From Chimonanthus salicifolius (Eukaryota > Streptophyta > Magnoliopsida > Laurales > Calycanthaceae): a DNA stretch of 64,000 nucleotides. The stretch lies in NCBI GenBank assembly GCA_013350335.1, contig CM023539.1, positions 18,874,223-18,938,222 of the forward strand. The letters are read 5' to 3'. The notes below the pieces were generated by a model. That model was not told where the DNA came from. It made no database searches and was given only the letters and a program-made list of their open reading frames with translations. Every line of letters begins with the position of its first letter. Within the stretch, counting starts at the first letter, position 1. The translations under genes and the position numbers were made by a program. Positions 12,401-25,315 of the stretch are shown in pieces.

Positions 12401-13580
12401 GGTGGCAGATGCCCTCAACCATTTATCACATGCGTCAGTGGCATGTTTGATCAGGATAGAATGGGAGATGTTGAATACCATTCGAGAATTTAAAATTTAT
12501 CTCAATAACCATGGGACTATTTACAATATGGTCATACGGTACAACATGGTTACCAAGATTGAACAGGAACAGCGGACAGACCCGAAAGTGGAACAGATTT
12601 GGGCCAAGATATCTACTAGTGAAGCCATACCCGAATGGGAGTTATGACCGGGATAGGGTCTTCTATTCCGAGGAAGGATTTATGTACCTAAGAGTTGCAG
12701 AAAAGAGTTATTGGTTGAGGCACATCAGACCAAACTCTCTATTCATCCGGGCAGCACTTAGATGTATCACGACCTGAGGAGACATTACTGGTGGCACGGA
12801 CTCAAAAGAGATGTTGGAGAATTTGTAGCACATTGCTTAACTTGTCAACAGGTTAAGACGGAACATCAGAAGCCACTAGGGTTACTCAAACCCTTACCAG
12901 TGCCGGAATGGAAATGGGAGCATATCTCCATGGATTTTGTTACAGGGTTGCCAAGGTCATCAAAGGGCAACGATGCAATATGGGTCGTGGTAGACCGACT
13001 GACAAAGTCTGCACATTTCATTCCTATTAAGATGACAGACTCTCTGAGACTTTAGGTCGGCGGTATATAAAGGATATCATCAGATTGCATGGTATACCTC
13101 GGACTATTGTGTCTGACAGAGATGGTCGATTTACAGGAACAGTATGGCAGAGCATGCAGGCAGGCATGGGAATAGATTTATTGATTAGTACAGCATTCCA
13201 TCCACAGACTAATGGACAGTCTGAGAGAACAATACAGACACTAGAGGACATGTTGAGAGCTTGTATGCTAGATTTCAAGGGTGGATGGGAGGTCACTTGC
13301 CGTTGGTAGAATTCTCATACAACGACAGTTACCAGGCAAGCCTCCAGATGGCACTATTTGAGGCATTATATGGTAGACCTTGTAGGTCACCAGTGTACTT
13401 GACAGAGGCCGGTGAGCCTGCACTGATTGGACCTGAGTTGGTTGCAGAGACTATAGCGCAGATACAGTTGATACGACAACATTTATTGACTGCGCAGAGT
13501 CGTCAGAAGAGTTATGCTGACAAGAGAAGGAGGTTACTTGAATTTGAAGTGGGAGACATGGTGTTCTTGAAAGTCTCGCC
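9486..13580 (+). pseudogene. gag-pol of element A, part 1, multiply disrupted
   Basis: A single gag-pol frame starts at ATG 9486 (MAPRGRPSRNTRQ). The visible order is gag; a CCHC zinc knuckle at 10440-10481 (CFHCDQSGHFKREC); aspartic protease DSGASHS from 10692; RT with YRKLNQL and [10 protein letters not shown] (FIDD at 11649-11660); RNase H about 12060-12420; and integrase HHCC about 12747-12850 with its DDE core (first Asp near 12931, second near 13114, Glu near 13218). Nonsense codons occur near 9684 (CAG to TAG), 9975, 10283 (CGA to TGA) and 12645 (CGA to TGA). Frameshifts fall near 11357, 11900 and 12020. The reverse solo LTR cuts the integrase at the conserved KVSP motif; the gene resumes at 17949. 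Confidence 0.93.
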
Positions 13581-16500
13581 TATAACGCCCCGCCCTTTTT
13601 CACTCGCTTCTTTCCATAAAATCAAAGTCTATTGTTTTTTTTTTTAAATGAATAGTGATAGACAGCGGAACTTCACGACGCGAGATAAGTCTGAACTTCC
13701 AAAGTCCGACCCTTAACTAGCCAACCCTATGTGTGCATGGACCAAGTCCACGAAATGGTCCACACATAGCAATATAAATATGCGGAATAATAATCATAAC
13801 ATGCGGAAACATAATAGAACACAGTTCTATTCTATTCAGATAGCAAAGTACATCAAGTCTTTAATCATCATTATCATAACATAATTATCCAATAAAACAT
13901 CCAGCCATGGCAAATTCATCTAAGTTATTACATCCGAATTCTAGATACTCAAATTACAAGCCCATGAGTATCTTTAACAAAATATAAAACTATAATCCTC
14001 CAAGCTCCTAAGCCTGGTCCGTTTCGTGTCCGTCGTTCCCTTCGTTTCTTGTATCATCAACTAGGGTAGAAGTAGGACACTAGTACAACGCGCCCAGTAG
14101 GTATTCCAATTAGGGTTAACACATGGGTTAGTACCAAAAATCCAGATATAATATATATCAAAATCAGTTATAGTAAATCATGCCATACTTATAAAGCATC
14201 GTATCCAAAACAGTGTATGATAATAGAGATCCAATCATACCGATTAAAACTAGAAAACTTGCATGATGATAAAGGTCATAATCATGCCAAATCAATGCCA
14301 TGCCATGCTATCATATGCAATGAGTCCCACCCCATCACAAACTCATAGTGTCCTCTTGATGGAATTCTCATCATCAAGGTATCCTTCCACGAGTGTTTTA
14401 TGGACGCCCCGACGAAGAGTGGATCTCCAGATATATAGTATCCTCTTGATGGAATTCTCATCATCAAGGTATCCCCTTATGGAATGCTCATCACCAGGGT
14501 CTTCATACATAGTATTCTCTTGATGGGATTCTCATCATCAAGGTATTCATACATAATATCTTCTTGATGGGATTCTCATCATCAAGGTATCCCCCACTAG
14601 TGCTTTATGGACGCCCCGACGGAGTGTGGGTCCCTGGTTACCTGTCATCCCTCCCATGCCATGCATGAGATGCAAATACCACATGCTATGCAATTATACA
14701 AAATCATAGTATTTAAAAGCTCATATTAAAAACACATGCTACTTTATCAAATAAACATAGCATATAAAATCACCATTTGAAACATATCCTTTGCAATATA
14801 AAATCATCAAAACAAGATAAAGACAATGTACATAAACCCATGGTTTCAAAGAGGTGGAATCCTACCAAAGACCGCTACGTGTCCTTGCGTCTTTCGTCCA
14901 ACAATCGATCACCGATCGCGCACCACTTGCGAGATCCCGTTACCTTATAGTATAATATTAAATCAAAACCAAGTCCCACTTGATTTACAACATTTAAAGT
15001 CCATTAACCAAACTTGTGGGGTTCGGCCATACACCATGGCCGAACCTCACCCTTTTTGTTCATTTATTCCATTAATTACCAAAATGCCATTGGTCTAAAC
15101 CTTAGTTAATATTCTATTTATTTTAATCCAAAATACATAACTCTAGGTCCGCCAAATAATTCCCATGTTTAGGTCCAAATACATAGATCCTAAACATCTA
15201 AGTTCTCCAAATAATTCCTCATGGGGTTCGGCCATACACCATGGCCGAACCCATGATCCAACACTTTCACTTATATTTACAACAATGCCATCCATGGCTA
15301 ACATAACCCAATATTCTTATTTACAATATACTTAGGCTAATAATTAACCTTAATCCAAATTCATGGGGTTTGGCCATACCTATGGCCGAACCCATGATCT
15401 TTCATTTTAGGTGATAATTACAAAATTGACATTCAAGGCTAACCTTCCTTTTTAGCAAGTATTTACAACCTTGCCATTGCCTCCAACAACTTAGGCTTAG
15501 GTTCCAACACATTGGTCCATTTATTTATTTTAAACATGTTAGGTCCATACATGAATCCTCCAATAATCCACAACCATGGAACCATAAATAAAACCTTCTA
15601 TTCCTTTAACCATATTAGGTCCATCAAAGACCCATAAAAATTTGGTTCATGGGGTTCGGCCATACCCCATGGCCGAACCCATGATATCATGGTTCCATCC
15701 TCCCTCTAAATTCATTTAATAATAACAAATCCATAATTGGAAGGTTTCTATAAATAATCTCCACCTTCCATTATTAGCAATTCCAAGTTCTTTCCATAAA
15801 TAAATAGTTTCCAAAATAAATTCCATAATTAGAAAGTTTTTAACTAAAACTTTCTAATTTAGTCTCCACCTTCCAAAAATAGAACTTTCCCGTTTTTAAT
15901 CTCCTTCTTCTATTTTTAGAAACTTTCTTAATAAACAACCTTCCATAAATAAAAAGGTTTTTAAAAATAAACCCTTGTGGGGTTCGGCCATACATCATGG
16001 CCGAACCTCACTCATGGCAACCAATCCATTCATTCCCCTTTTAAATCCAATCTTCCTTAATTAGAAAGTTTCCTAAGTTAGCTTCCATGTTTCCATAATT
16101 AGAAACTTTCAAAATTAATTAACCATCAATAACCCTCCATGTTAAGATAGTTTCCAAATTTATCATGCAACCTTCCATATTTAAATAATTTCCACATTTA
16201 GCATGCATCCTTCATGATCTAATCATATTAATTTCCTTTCCATGGGGTTTGGCCATACCCATAGCCGAACCCTATGTTTCATATCTTCCCAATTATAGAA
16301 ACTTTCCAACTAATCTCTACCTTCTATAATTAGTAAGATTCTAATTTAGTAACTATCCTCCATGGGGTTCGGCCACACACCATGGCCGAACCCTATGGTT
16401 CCAAAATCCTCACCTTAACAAAATTTAGCCAACATGATTTCCTTAAAACCTTTCCATGGTTTTCATGATCAAATTGCATCTAAGAAAAACATCAACACAA

Positions 16501-17943
16501 ATCCTTTTAAAAATAAATCATTATCCTTCAACAATCATAAAATATTATCAACAAATTCCCATGGGGTTCGGCCATACAAGTTGGCCAAACCCTATGGTCC
16601 ATTAATTCCTTATTTCATCATTCAAACTTCCATAAAGGATTCACCAAAGTCCTTCCATGGTTTCCAACCCATAGATCAAATTAAATCTACCAATCATCAT
16701 CCATAAAAATATGACTCATGTTTCTTCATTAAAATCACCAAAACCTTTCCATGGGGTTTGGTCATGCACCATGGCCGAACCCTATGGTTCATCCATGATC
16801 ATCTCTTAATTCTTTTCCCATGGGGTTCGGCCATACACCTTGGCCGAACCCTATGGTTCCTTATTTCATTTAAACAAAGACATCTAAACCACTTACCGAT
16901 TCCGCGACTCCTCCAGTTTTCCTCTGATTGATCTTGCTCTTCCAATCTTCTTCTTTCCTTAGCCTTTTCTCTTCCTAGATCTTTCACTAGGCTGGCTGCT
17001 CTTGTGCTTGTTGTTGCCTCTCTTTGAATACAATATGAATGCCGTGAGTGATCTTGAAAGAAGAAAGATTTCAGCCTTGGGGTGTATTGCCATGAGCCAT
17101 TCTCCCTTGTCTTATATAATTTCCATACGCCCCTTTGTTGCCTTAATTAATCTCCCATTTGGCCAATCTTAGAAGGTGCTAAGATTGCAATGCTGTGTAT
17201 CCTTGCTGAAATATCCATTGCCGTGTGCCTCTCATTTATCTTATAATCTCCAATTGATCTCAACTTAGAAGGTATCAATTTGGTTCCATATTTAGAAGGT
17301 GGTTATGCGCCCCTTGTTGCCTCACTTTTATATAGTTTCCAATCGGCGAACCTATACTTAGAAGGTGTTCCGTGTGCACTACCTTATGTTGCCTCTTTAT
17401 AAAACTTTCCAAATAACCTTATACGCCCCTCTCCCTTGCCTAAAATGGTAATGCCGTGCGCCCCCTTGCTCCTCTCTTTTTATCAACTTTTAATTAATTC
17501 TAACTTAGAAGGTGTTAATATAACAATTGTCATTTCTAATCAAAGAAAGTATCCCTCCTTAAGACATTCCAATTCATGCGCATATTTCAAGGATTTCTCA
17601 TCAAAATTCGGCCATGCACAATCTAACTTAATTTTTATTATCTTCTTAAGATATTCTTGCATATCATCATGGATATGAAAATCCCACAAATATCTCATGT
17701 GCATATTCCTAGATTTTTACATCTAAAATTCGGCCATGCAGTCTTTTATTTAATTTTGGACATAATGCATCACTAAATTAATTCAACCCCATTTAATTCT
17801 TAATGAAACCATTTATCAAAATCGTTGGGTCTTAATTGGGCAAAAACCCAACATTTTACCCATCTTAGATCCATATCTAAAATTCATAATTTAAATGGGT
17901 AATTTCTGTAAATATTTATAACTTGAAAATCTGAGGTGTTACA
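13581..17943 (-). mobile_element. Solo LTR inserted antisense in the integrase of element A
   Basis: Read on the minus strand it starts TGTAACACCTCAG and ends GGGCGTTATA (mutated from GTTACA), 4363 bp. It is flanked by a perfect 5-bp TSD TCGCC (13576-13580 and 17944-17948), and the integrase frame rejoins exactly at the duplication. No internal sequence is present, so it formed by LTR-LTR recombination. It contains about ten TTCGGCC hairpins (15010-16860). Several CCTTGATG-type stem repeats lie at 14340-14610, more copies than in the other LTRs. Confidence 0.95.
14061..16896 (-). other. Predicted LTR leader intron with hairpin array (antisense solo LTR)
   Basis: On the minus strand a donor CG|GTAAGTGG lies at 16896-16895, just after GAGTCGCGGAA. 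The acceptor block TACTTCTACCCTAG ends at 14061. The branchpoint-like CTAAC found elsewhere is changed here, reading TACTAGTG. All ten hairpins of this LTR fall inside the interval. Prediction only. Confidence 0.45.
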
Positions 17944-17948
17944 TCGCC

Positions 17949-18336
17949 ACGGAAGGGACACATGAGATTTGGAAAGAAGGGGAAATTATCGCCAAGATAT
18001 GTGGGACCGTTTTCAATCATAAAAATGAAGGGGGACGTGGCTTATCAATTGGCACTTCCATCACAGTTAGCATCTTTACACGATGTGTTCCATATATCGA
18101 TGTTGAGAAAGTATAATCCTGATCCTTCTCACATATTGAACGTACAAGACATAGAGGTTCAGAGCGACGTGACATACGTCGAGAAGCCTATCCGAGTGGT
18201 GGACACAGAACAAAGGGTGTTACGAAATCGAGTGATCTAGTTTGTCAAGATAGTATGGGATCGACATGGCATTGAGGAAGCTACAAGGGAACTCGAGTCA
18301 GAAATGAGGAAAGCTCATCCTGAGCTATTTAGGTAA
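17949..18336 (+). pseudogene. gag-pol of element A, part 2: integrase C-terminus
   Basis: This continues the integrase after the solo LTR. It contains the GPY/F-type module (LSPRYVGPFSIIKMKGDVAY) followed by HDVFHISMLRKY. The tail (FVKIVWDRHGIEEATREL) resembles the degenerate chromodomain-like end of Del/Tekay chromoviruses. A premature TAG lies at 18238-18240, where the equivalent Gln codon is intact at about 36112. The natural stop TAA is at 18334-18336. Clade placement rests on motif resemblance only. Confidence 0.88.
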
Positions 18337-18380
18337 ATGTTTGAAACCCTACTTCACTCGATTTTCGGGACGAAAATTTT

Positions 18381-18390
18381 AAAAAGAGGG
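18381..18390 (+). other. Polypurine tract of element A
   Basis: AAAAAGAGGG is followed by TTATAT and then the LTR start TGTAACACC at 18397. The same arrangement precedes the LTRs at 31698, 36276 and 38802. The six-base spacing between tract and LTR is constant, which marks it as a family feature. Confidence 0.7.
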
Positions 18391-18957
18391 TTATATTGTA
18401 ACACCTCGGATTTTCAATTTATTATTTTATATGAAAATTATCCATTTTAATTGTGAATTTTAGATTGGGTCTTATATGGACAAAGAATTGGTCCATGACC
18501 CAATTAGGAACCAATTAATTGTGAAATTGGTTTATTAAAATTAAGTGGGGTTGAATTAATTTAGTGATGCATTATATCTAAATTTAAATAAAAGATTGCA
18601 TGGCCGAATTTTAGATGTAAAAATCTAGGAATATGCGCATGAATGATATGCATATCTAGGTGATATGCTAGAATATTTAGAGAAGCACTTTTTTAATTAA
18701 ATTGGATTTGCATATCTTAAGAAAATGTTCAAGTGTAAAAAAGATTGTGCATGGCCATGTATATAGATATTTAATATCTATATAATGCGCATGTAATAAT
18801 TTAAAAAGGGATTTTTCCTTTGATTAAATAAAGGAAAGAGGGAAAGTACAATTAAGGAAGGTTTTTGATTAAGGAAGCAAGGAGGCCACACGGCATTGCC
18901 ATCTAGGGCAAGGGAGGGGCGCATGGCACCTTCCCCATTTGGATCAATTGGAGCGCA

Positions 18958-18963
18958 TATAAG
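18958..18963 (+). promoter_or_regulatory. TATA-like box of the A-type LTR
   Basis: GCATATAAGGAG lies about 25 bp upstream of a long CT-rich stretch that would be the start of the transcript leader. The leader then reaches the predicted splice donor at 19155. The 5' LTR copy carries CATACAAGG instead. Confidence 0.45.
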
Positions 18964-18981
18964 GAGATAACCCCTTAGGTC

Positions 18982-18985
<4 letters not shown>

Positions 18986-19019
<34 letters not shown>
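18986..19019 (+). repeat. CT microsatellite in the LTR leader
   Basis: An uninterrupted TC/CT dinucleotide tract. The 5' LTR copy (about 6849-6878) is shorter and interrupted by CCC, showing length change since insertion. Confidence 0.9.
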
Positions 19020-19021
<2 letters not shown>

Positions 19022-19154
19022 AATTGTTTATTTTTGGCTACACCAAGATCAAGAAGAAGGTAATCAGCAAGAGGTTGTTCGGCCAGCAAATGGAAAGAAA
19101 AATATTGGAAGAGAAAGATCGGAGCGAGGGATAACCGAAGGAGTCGCGGAACCG

Positions 19155-21168
19155 GTAATTGATTCCGATTTTTGTTTAAGAGCTATGGTTATTTTTAATG
19201 GAAAAATGGACCATAGGGTTCGGCCATGGTGCATGGCCAAACCCCATGGAAAGACATGGGTTAGGTTATGGAATTTTAATGGAGGAACATTAATTGATTT
19301 ATGGAAGTTTGAATGATGGAAATAATTATGGGTTTTATATTCATGAATTTCAGATCATAGAAACCTTGGACGGTTAAGTGTATGTGAATTTAAAAGATGA
19401 GATTTTAGAACCATAGGGTTCGGCCATAGTGCATGGCCGAACCCCATGGAGGAGGATTCTTAAAAATTAAATAAGAGTTGATGTAATTGAATATGATTCT
19501 ATTTTGGAATGGATTAAAGGTGAAGAACAATGATTTATTAATAAAGTTTGGAGAATCATGGTTCGGCCATCAAGTATGGCCGAACCTCATGAGGTATTTT
19601 ATTTATTTAATTTATCTTGTTGATTAAATAAATGAAGAATGAAAAGGGAGATTAATTTAGAAAGTTTCCAAATATGGTAGGTAGTTTAAATTGGTAAGTT
19701 TTAGTTATGGAAGGTTATTGGATAAATATGGACTTTCTAAATAAGGAATTTGGAAACCATAGGGTTTGGCCATGGGTATGGCCGAACCCCATGGAGTTGG
19801 ATTTGTATTTTAATATAAATAAATTTATTAAAATACAAGGATGGTTATTAATTTAGAAAGGATCTAAGGTGGAGATTAAATTGGTAACTATCTAATTGTG
19901 AACCTTAGATTAAAATGGAAGGAGGTGATTAAATTAGAAACTTTCGAATTATGGATTCACTATGAAAGATGCTACATTTAGAAAGTTTGACATCATAGGG
20001 TTCGGCCATGGTGTCTGGCCGAACCCCATGAAGAAAATTTATATGGGTTTAGTGATTTGTAAAGAAGGGATTATGAACCATAGGGTTCGGCCATGAAGTA
20101 TGGCCGAACCCTATGGAATGTGATTTTAAATTTAGAAACTTCCTAATTGTGGACCTTTGAATTTACAAAGGGCAAAGAAACTTAGACCATGGTTCGGCCA
20201 AGGGTATGGCCAAACCCCATAAATATTATGGATTTATGTTCATGTGCTTAAAACATGGAAAATGAGGAGAAAGGTCTATGATTTTAAAGGGGATAAAATG
20301 GAGGATCATAGGTTCAGTCATGAGGTATGGCCGAACCCCATGAGGTCTTATACGGATGTTTATGGGTCATATGGATATGTTTTATGGAACAAATTATGGA
20401 TCTATTAGGTGTATGTTTTAATGAGTGAAAGGTTCTAAATAATTACACCAATGGCAATTTGGTAAATAAAGGGTGAAAAATGAGGAATGGTTTATGGACT
20501 TAAAATATTGTAAATCAAGTGGGACTTGGTTTTGATTGATTATTATATTATAAGGTAACGGGACCTCAAAAGGTGTCTACGATCATGAACGGTTACTGGA
20601 CGAAAGACGCAAGGACACGTAACGGTCTTTGGTAGGATTCCACCTCTTTGAAACCATGGGTTTATGTACACTTGTTTTATCTTATGTTTGATGAAATCTA
20701 TGTTTCAAAGGATATGCTTTATATGAATTTTAAATGCTATGTTTTATTTGTTTAAATAGCATGTATTGGATATGTTTCAAAAGATGATTTTAAATGCTAT
20801 GTTTATGTTATAAAATAGCATGTGTTTCATTGGCATCTCATGCATGGCATGGGGTGGAGGATTTATAATCGGAGGGGTCACTCTCCGTCGGGGTGTCCGA
20901 AAAACCTATGTGCGGTACCTTGATGTGATTTCCATCAAAAAGATTCCAGAGGGTCCACACTCTGCCGGGGCATACGGAAGACCTATGTGGTGGGTACATT
21001 TATGTACATGTGATGGGTGGGACTCATTGCATTTGTCATCATTGCATGGCATGGATTTTACATGGTCTTGGATATTATGTTATAATATATGTTTTGTACC
21101 AACCCTGTGTTTGCCGTAACTGGAATACCTACTGGGCGCATTATTCTAACGCCCTACTTCTACCCTAG
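19155..21168 (+). other. Predicted LTR leader intron with hairpin array (A 3' LTR)
   Basis: The donor is CCG|GTAATTG at 19155. CTAAC is at 21146-21150 and CCCTAG ends at 21168; a second ACAG ends at 21180. All eight hairpins of this LTR lie between. Prediction only. Confidence 0.5.
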
Positions 21169-21644
21169 TTGATGATACAGGTAATCAGGGGAACGAGGAA
21201 TGCAAGACGGGCCAGGCGTAGGAGCTTGGATGATTTATTTTATATGTTTTGAATAAAGTTACTTATGGACTTGTAATTGAGTAACTAGTTTCGTAATGTA
21301 ATAACTTAGATGGTCGGATGTTTAGTTTGATGATTATGACGTTTTAATAATGATTATGGACTTGACGTACTTTGCTATCTGAATGGAATAGAACTTGGCT
21401 CTATTATGATTCCACAATTTTGATGTTATGATTTTTATTCCGCATGTTGATATTGCTATGTGTGAACCATTTTCGTGGACTTAGTCCATGCACACATAGG
21501 GTTGGCCAATTAAGGGTCGGAGTTTGGAAGTTCGGACTTAGCTCACGTCGTGACCTCCCGCGCTCTATCACTCTATTTTGTTAAAAAAAAAAAAAGACTC
21601 TAAATTTAAGGGAAGAAGCGAGTGAAAAAGGGCGGGGCATTACA

Positions 21645-24600
21645 ATGCTGACAAAATTTTACTTGCCACGTCACAACTGATCGACGATGTTGGTAAATGG
21701 TGGGAGGTGATAGAGAAGCAGCGAGCAGTTCTTCTGGAAGGAGAGAGAACTGCAATGACTTGGGTGCAGTTCTCAGCTACCTCCCTGGAATGTTATTTTC
21801 CTGAGGAGGAGAAGGAGCGCCAGACTCAGGCTTTTTTATCTTTGGTACAAGGTACCGTGACGGTGGCAGAGTACCACCAGGAGTTTCTCAGTTTGTCTGT
21901 ATATGCATTCCATATGGTGGATACAGAGTATCGGAGGGCACGGAAGTTTGAGCGGGGCCTTCGGCCTAGCATAAGGGCTAAGGTAACCATATTCAAGGCA
22001 GCCACATTGGCAGAGGTGGTCAGCAGGACCACAATAGCAGAGCAAGAGATGGCTTAGTTAAAGCGTTTTGACAATCGCCGAGCTCAGAGTGGGAGGGGTA
22101 CTTTTCAGCCCAACAAGAGGTTCCAACTGAACTCTAGCAGACCCTCACCATCCACTGGGTCAACAGGGGGTTTTTGTCCCAATCGTCCCTCCCCATCTGC
22201 ATCAGTTACTCAGGCTCCCAGAGGGGTGAACAACTGCTTCCATTGTGATTAGCCGGGCCATTTTAAGAGGGAATGCCCACAACTCAGCAGACCCTCATAT
22301 TCCAAAGGTTCATCTCATCCACCAGTTAGGCCAGCTAATTCACGAGGAGGCAAGACATCTAATCAGGCGGGACAGCCGCCTACAAGATCTAGACGGTTAT
22401 TCACCTTAGCACCACCAGCAGTAGAGGATCACTATATGATTCAAGGTATGGCAGTAGTCAGTAGTTCCTATGCCTTTGATTTATTTGATTCTGGAGCATC
22501 TCACTCTTTCATATCTGCTGCATTCATATCTGCAACTGGAACTTTAGTAAAAAAACTGTCCACATCACTTACCATTATATCCCCTGTCGGAGACACATCA
22601 TTGGGGTTTATATGCACAATAGTGAATACTGAACTCGCTGGACTTAGATTTGAGTTCAATTATTTGGTACTCGATATGACTGAGTATGATATTATCTTTG
22701 GCATGGACTGGTTGGCTAGCTTTAAGGCCAACATTGATTGATATCGCCGTAGGGTGACATTTTGGTCACCCGAGGGAAAACAACATGTGGTGCATATTGA
22801 CAAACAAAGCAGACTGCATGAAGGGTTGAATCATCGGGTGTTGAACAGTATCAAAATCAACAAGGAACCGGGGGCTGAACATCTGGCAATAGTAAATGAC
22901 TATGCGGATGTATTCCCAACAGAACTCCCTAGCTTGCCTCCCATGAGGGAGATCAATTTTGAAATCAAGCTATATCCTGGCACTGCACCAGTGTCATTAC
23001 CACATTACTGGATGGCACCAGCAGAGATGTCCAAGTTAAAGAAGCAGATTAATGAACTGCTTAGACTGGGGTGTATTCGGAACAGTACATCGGCTTGGGG
23101 AGCTCCGGTTTTATTTGTGAAGAAAAAGGATGGTTCACTCCGTATGTGTGTGGATTACCGGAAACTGAATCAGCTGATGGTCAGAAACAAGTACCCTCTA
23201 CCTAGGATCGATGGTTTATTTGATCAACTTAGAGGTTCCAGTTATTTCTCTAAGATTGACCTGATGTCCGGATACCATCAAATCCGGGTTAGGGAGGCGG
23301 ACATAGAAAGGACAGCCTTCAGAACGCGGTATGGACTATTTGAGTTTGTAGTCATGCCGTTTAGACTCACCAATGCACCGGCTGTGTTCATGGATCTAAT
23401 GAACAGGATTTTCCGTCCTTACTTGGACTAATTTGTCATTGCATTTATTGATGATATTTTGATTTATTTCAAAACTTAGGAAGAACATGCTGAGCACCTG
23501 AGGATAGTTTTGGACACTTTGAGGAAGAACCAGTTATATGTTAAAGCCAGCAAGTGTGAATTTTGGCTACCCAAGGTTAACTTTCTAGGGCATGTTATAT
23601 CAGAGGAAGGTATAGCCATGGATCCGGCTAAAGTGGCGGCAGTGGGAGAATGGAAAGCACCAAAGAATGTAACCGAGATCCGTAGTTTCTTGAGATTCGC
23701 TGGTTATTACAGGAAGTTTATCATGGACTTCTCCAAGATTGCATCTCCACTGACCCGACTCACTCAGAAAGGAGTTAAATTTGAGTGGTCAGATCTATGC
23801 AACCAGAGATTTGAAGTGCTGAAAAATAGACTTACAACGACTCCTATTTTGATTTTACTGGAAAGAGGCAAGGGTTATGAGGTAGAATGCGACGCTTCAG
23901 GAGAAGGACTTGGGTACGTCCTTAGTCAAACTCATCGTGTGGTGGCTTATGGTTCAGGACAATTGAAAATACATGAACGCCTCTATCCTACACACGATCT
24001 TGAACTAGCCGTAGTGGTCTTCGCTCTCAAAAACTGGAGACATTATCTATATGGCCAGAAATTTGAAGTGTTTTCAGATCATAAGAGCTTGAAATACTTG
24101 TTTGATCAGAAAGAGCTCAACCTGAGGCAACGCAGATGGATGGAATATTTGGCGGATTATGAGTTCGCACTTCGTTATCACTCTGGCAAGGCGAACAAGG
24201 TGGGAGATGCCCTCAGCCGCATATCACATGCATCAGTGGCATGTTTGATCAGGACAGAATGGGACATGTTGAATACCATTCGAGAGTTCAACTTGTATAT
24301 CAATAACCATGGGAGTATGTACAATTTGATCATACGGTCCAACATGGTTACTAAGATTGAACAGGAACAACGGACAGACCCAGAAGTGGAGGAGAATTGG
24401 GCCAAGATGTCTACTGGTGAAGTCATACCGGAATAGGAGTTATGACCGGGACAGGGTCTTGTATTCCGAGGAAGGGTATATGTACCAAAGAGCTGCAGAA
24501 AAGAGTTACTAATTGAGGAACATCAGACCAAACTCTCTATTCATCCGGGCAGCACCAAGATGTATCACGACCTGAAGAGACATTACTAGTGGCACGAACT

Positions 24601-25315
24601 CAAAAGAGATGTGGCAGAATTTGTGGCTCATTGCTTAACGTGTCAACAAGTTAAGACGGAACATCAGAAGCCACCAGGGTTACTCAAACCCTTACCAGTG
24701 CCAGAATGGAAATGGGAGCACATCTCTAAGGATTTTGTGATAGGGTTGCCAAGGTCTTCAAAGGGCAACGATGCAATATGGGTCGTGGTAGACCGACTGA
24801 CCAAGTTTGCACATTTCATTCCTATTAAGATGACAGACTCATCTGAGACTTTAAGTCGCGGTATATCAAGGATATCATCAGATTGCATGGTATTCCTCAG
24901 ACTATTGTGTCCGACAAAGATGGTCGATTCACCGGCAGAGTATGGCAGAGCATGCAGACGGCCATGGGAACAGATCTACTGACGAGCACAGCATTCCATC
25001 CACAGACTGATGGACAGTCTGAGAGGACAATACAAACCTTGGAGGATATGCTGAGAGCATGCATGCTAGATTTCAAGGGTGGACGGGAGGATCAGTTGCC
25101 GTTGGTAGAATTCTCATATGACAACAGTTACCAGGCAAGCCTCCAGATGGCACCATTTGAGGCATTATATGGTAGACCATGTAGGTCACCAGTGTGCTGG
25201 ACAGAGGCCGGTGAGCCTGCACTGATTGGACCTGAGTTAGTTGCAGAGACTACAGCGCAGATACAATTGATACGGCAGCATCTATTGATTGCACAGAGTC
25301 GTCAGAAGAGCTATG
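21645..25315 (+). pseudogene. gag-pol of the outer gypsy element, middle part
   Basis: This continues the gag begun at 5767-6260: the frame resumes ADKILLATSQ after the TSD of A. In order come the end of capsid, a zinc knuckle near 22244 (with a TAG), protease ([10 protein letters not shown] near 22490), RT (VDYRKLNQL near 23150, IDD near 23450), RNase H (23870-24230), integrase HHCC (24540-24660) and the DDE core (24730-25040). Nonsense codons include 22741 (TGT to TGA), 23431 (CAA to TAA), 23480 (CAG to TAG), 24435 (TGG to TAG), 24443 (CGA to TGA) and about 24588 (TGG to TAG). It is interrupted by element B at 25316 and resumes at 35779. Confidence 0.92.

Larger units (their letters stand above)
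6261..21644 (+). mobile_element. Element A: full-length Ty3/gypsy retrotransposon nested in a related element
   Basis: The order is 5' LTR (6261-9207), primer site, gag-pol, polypurine tract and 3' LTR (18397-21644). The left flank ATGTT (6256-6260) and right flank ATGCT (21645-21649) form a 5-bp TSD with one mismatch. Both flanks belong to the gag of the outer element, at the SHA-DKILL position, so A inserted into a relative of its own family. A reverse solo LTR (13581-17943) later inserted into its integrase gene. Subtracting this leaves about 11 kb. All reading frames are broken, so A is not autonomous now. Confidence 0.93.
18397..21644 (+). repeat. 3' LTR of element A
   Basis: It runs TGTAACACCTCGG ... 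GGGCATTACA, 3248 bp. It keeps eight hairpins (19205-20345), including the one deleted from the 5' LTR. It also has a longer CT microsatellite. The terminal GGCGTTACA has become GGCATTACA. It matches the 5' LTR closely outside the indels. Confidence 0.93.
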
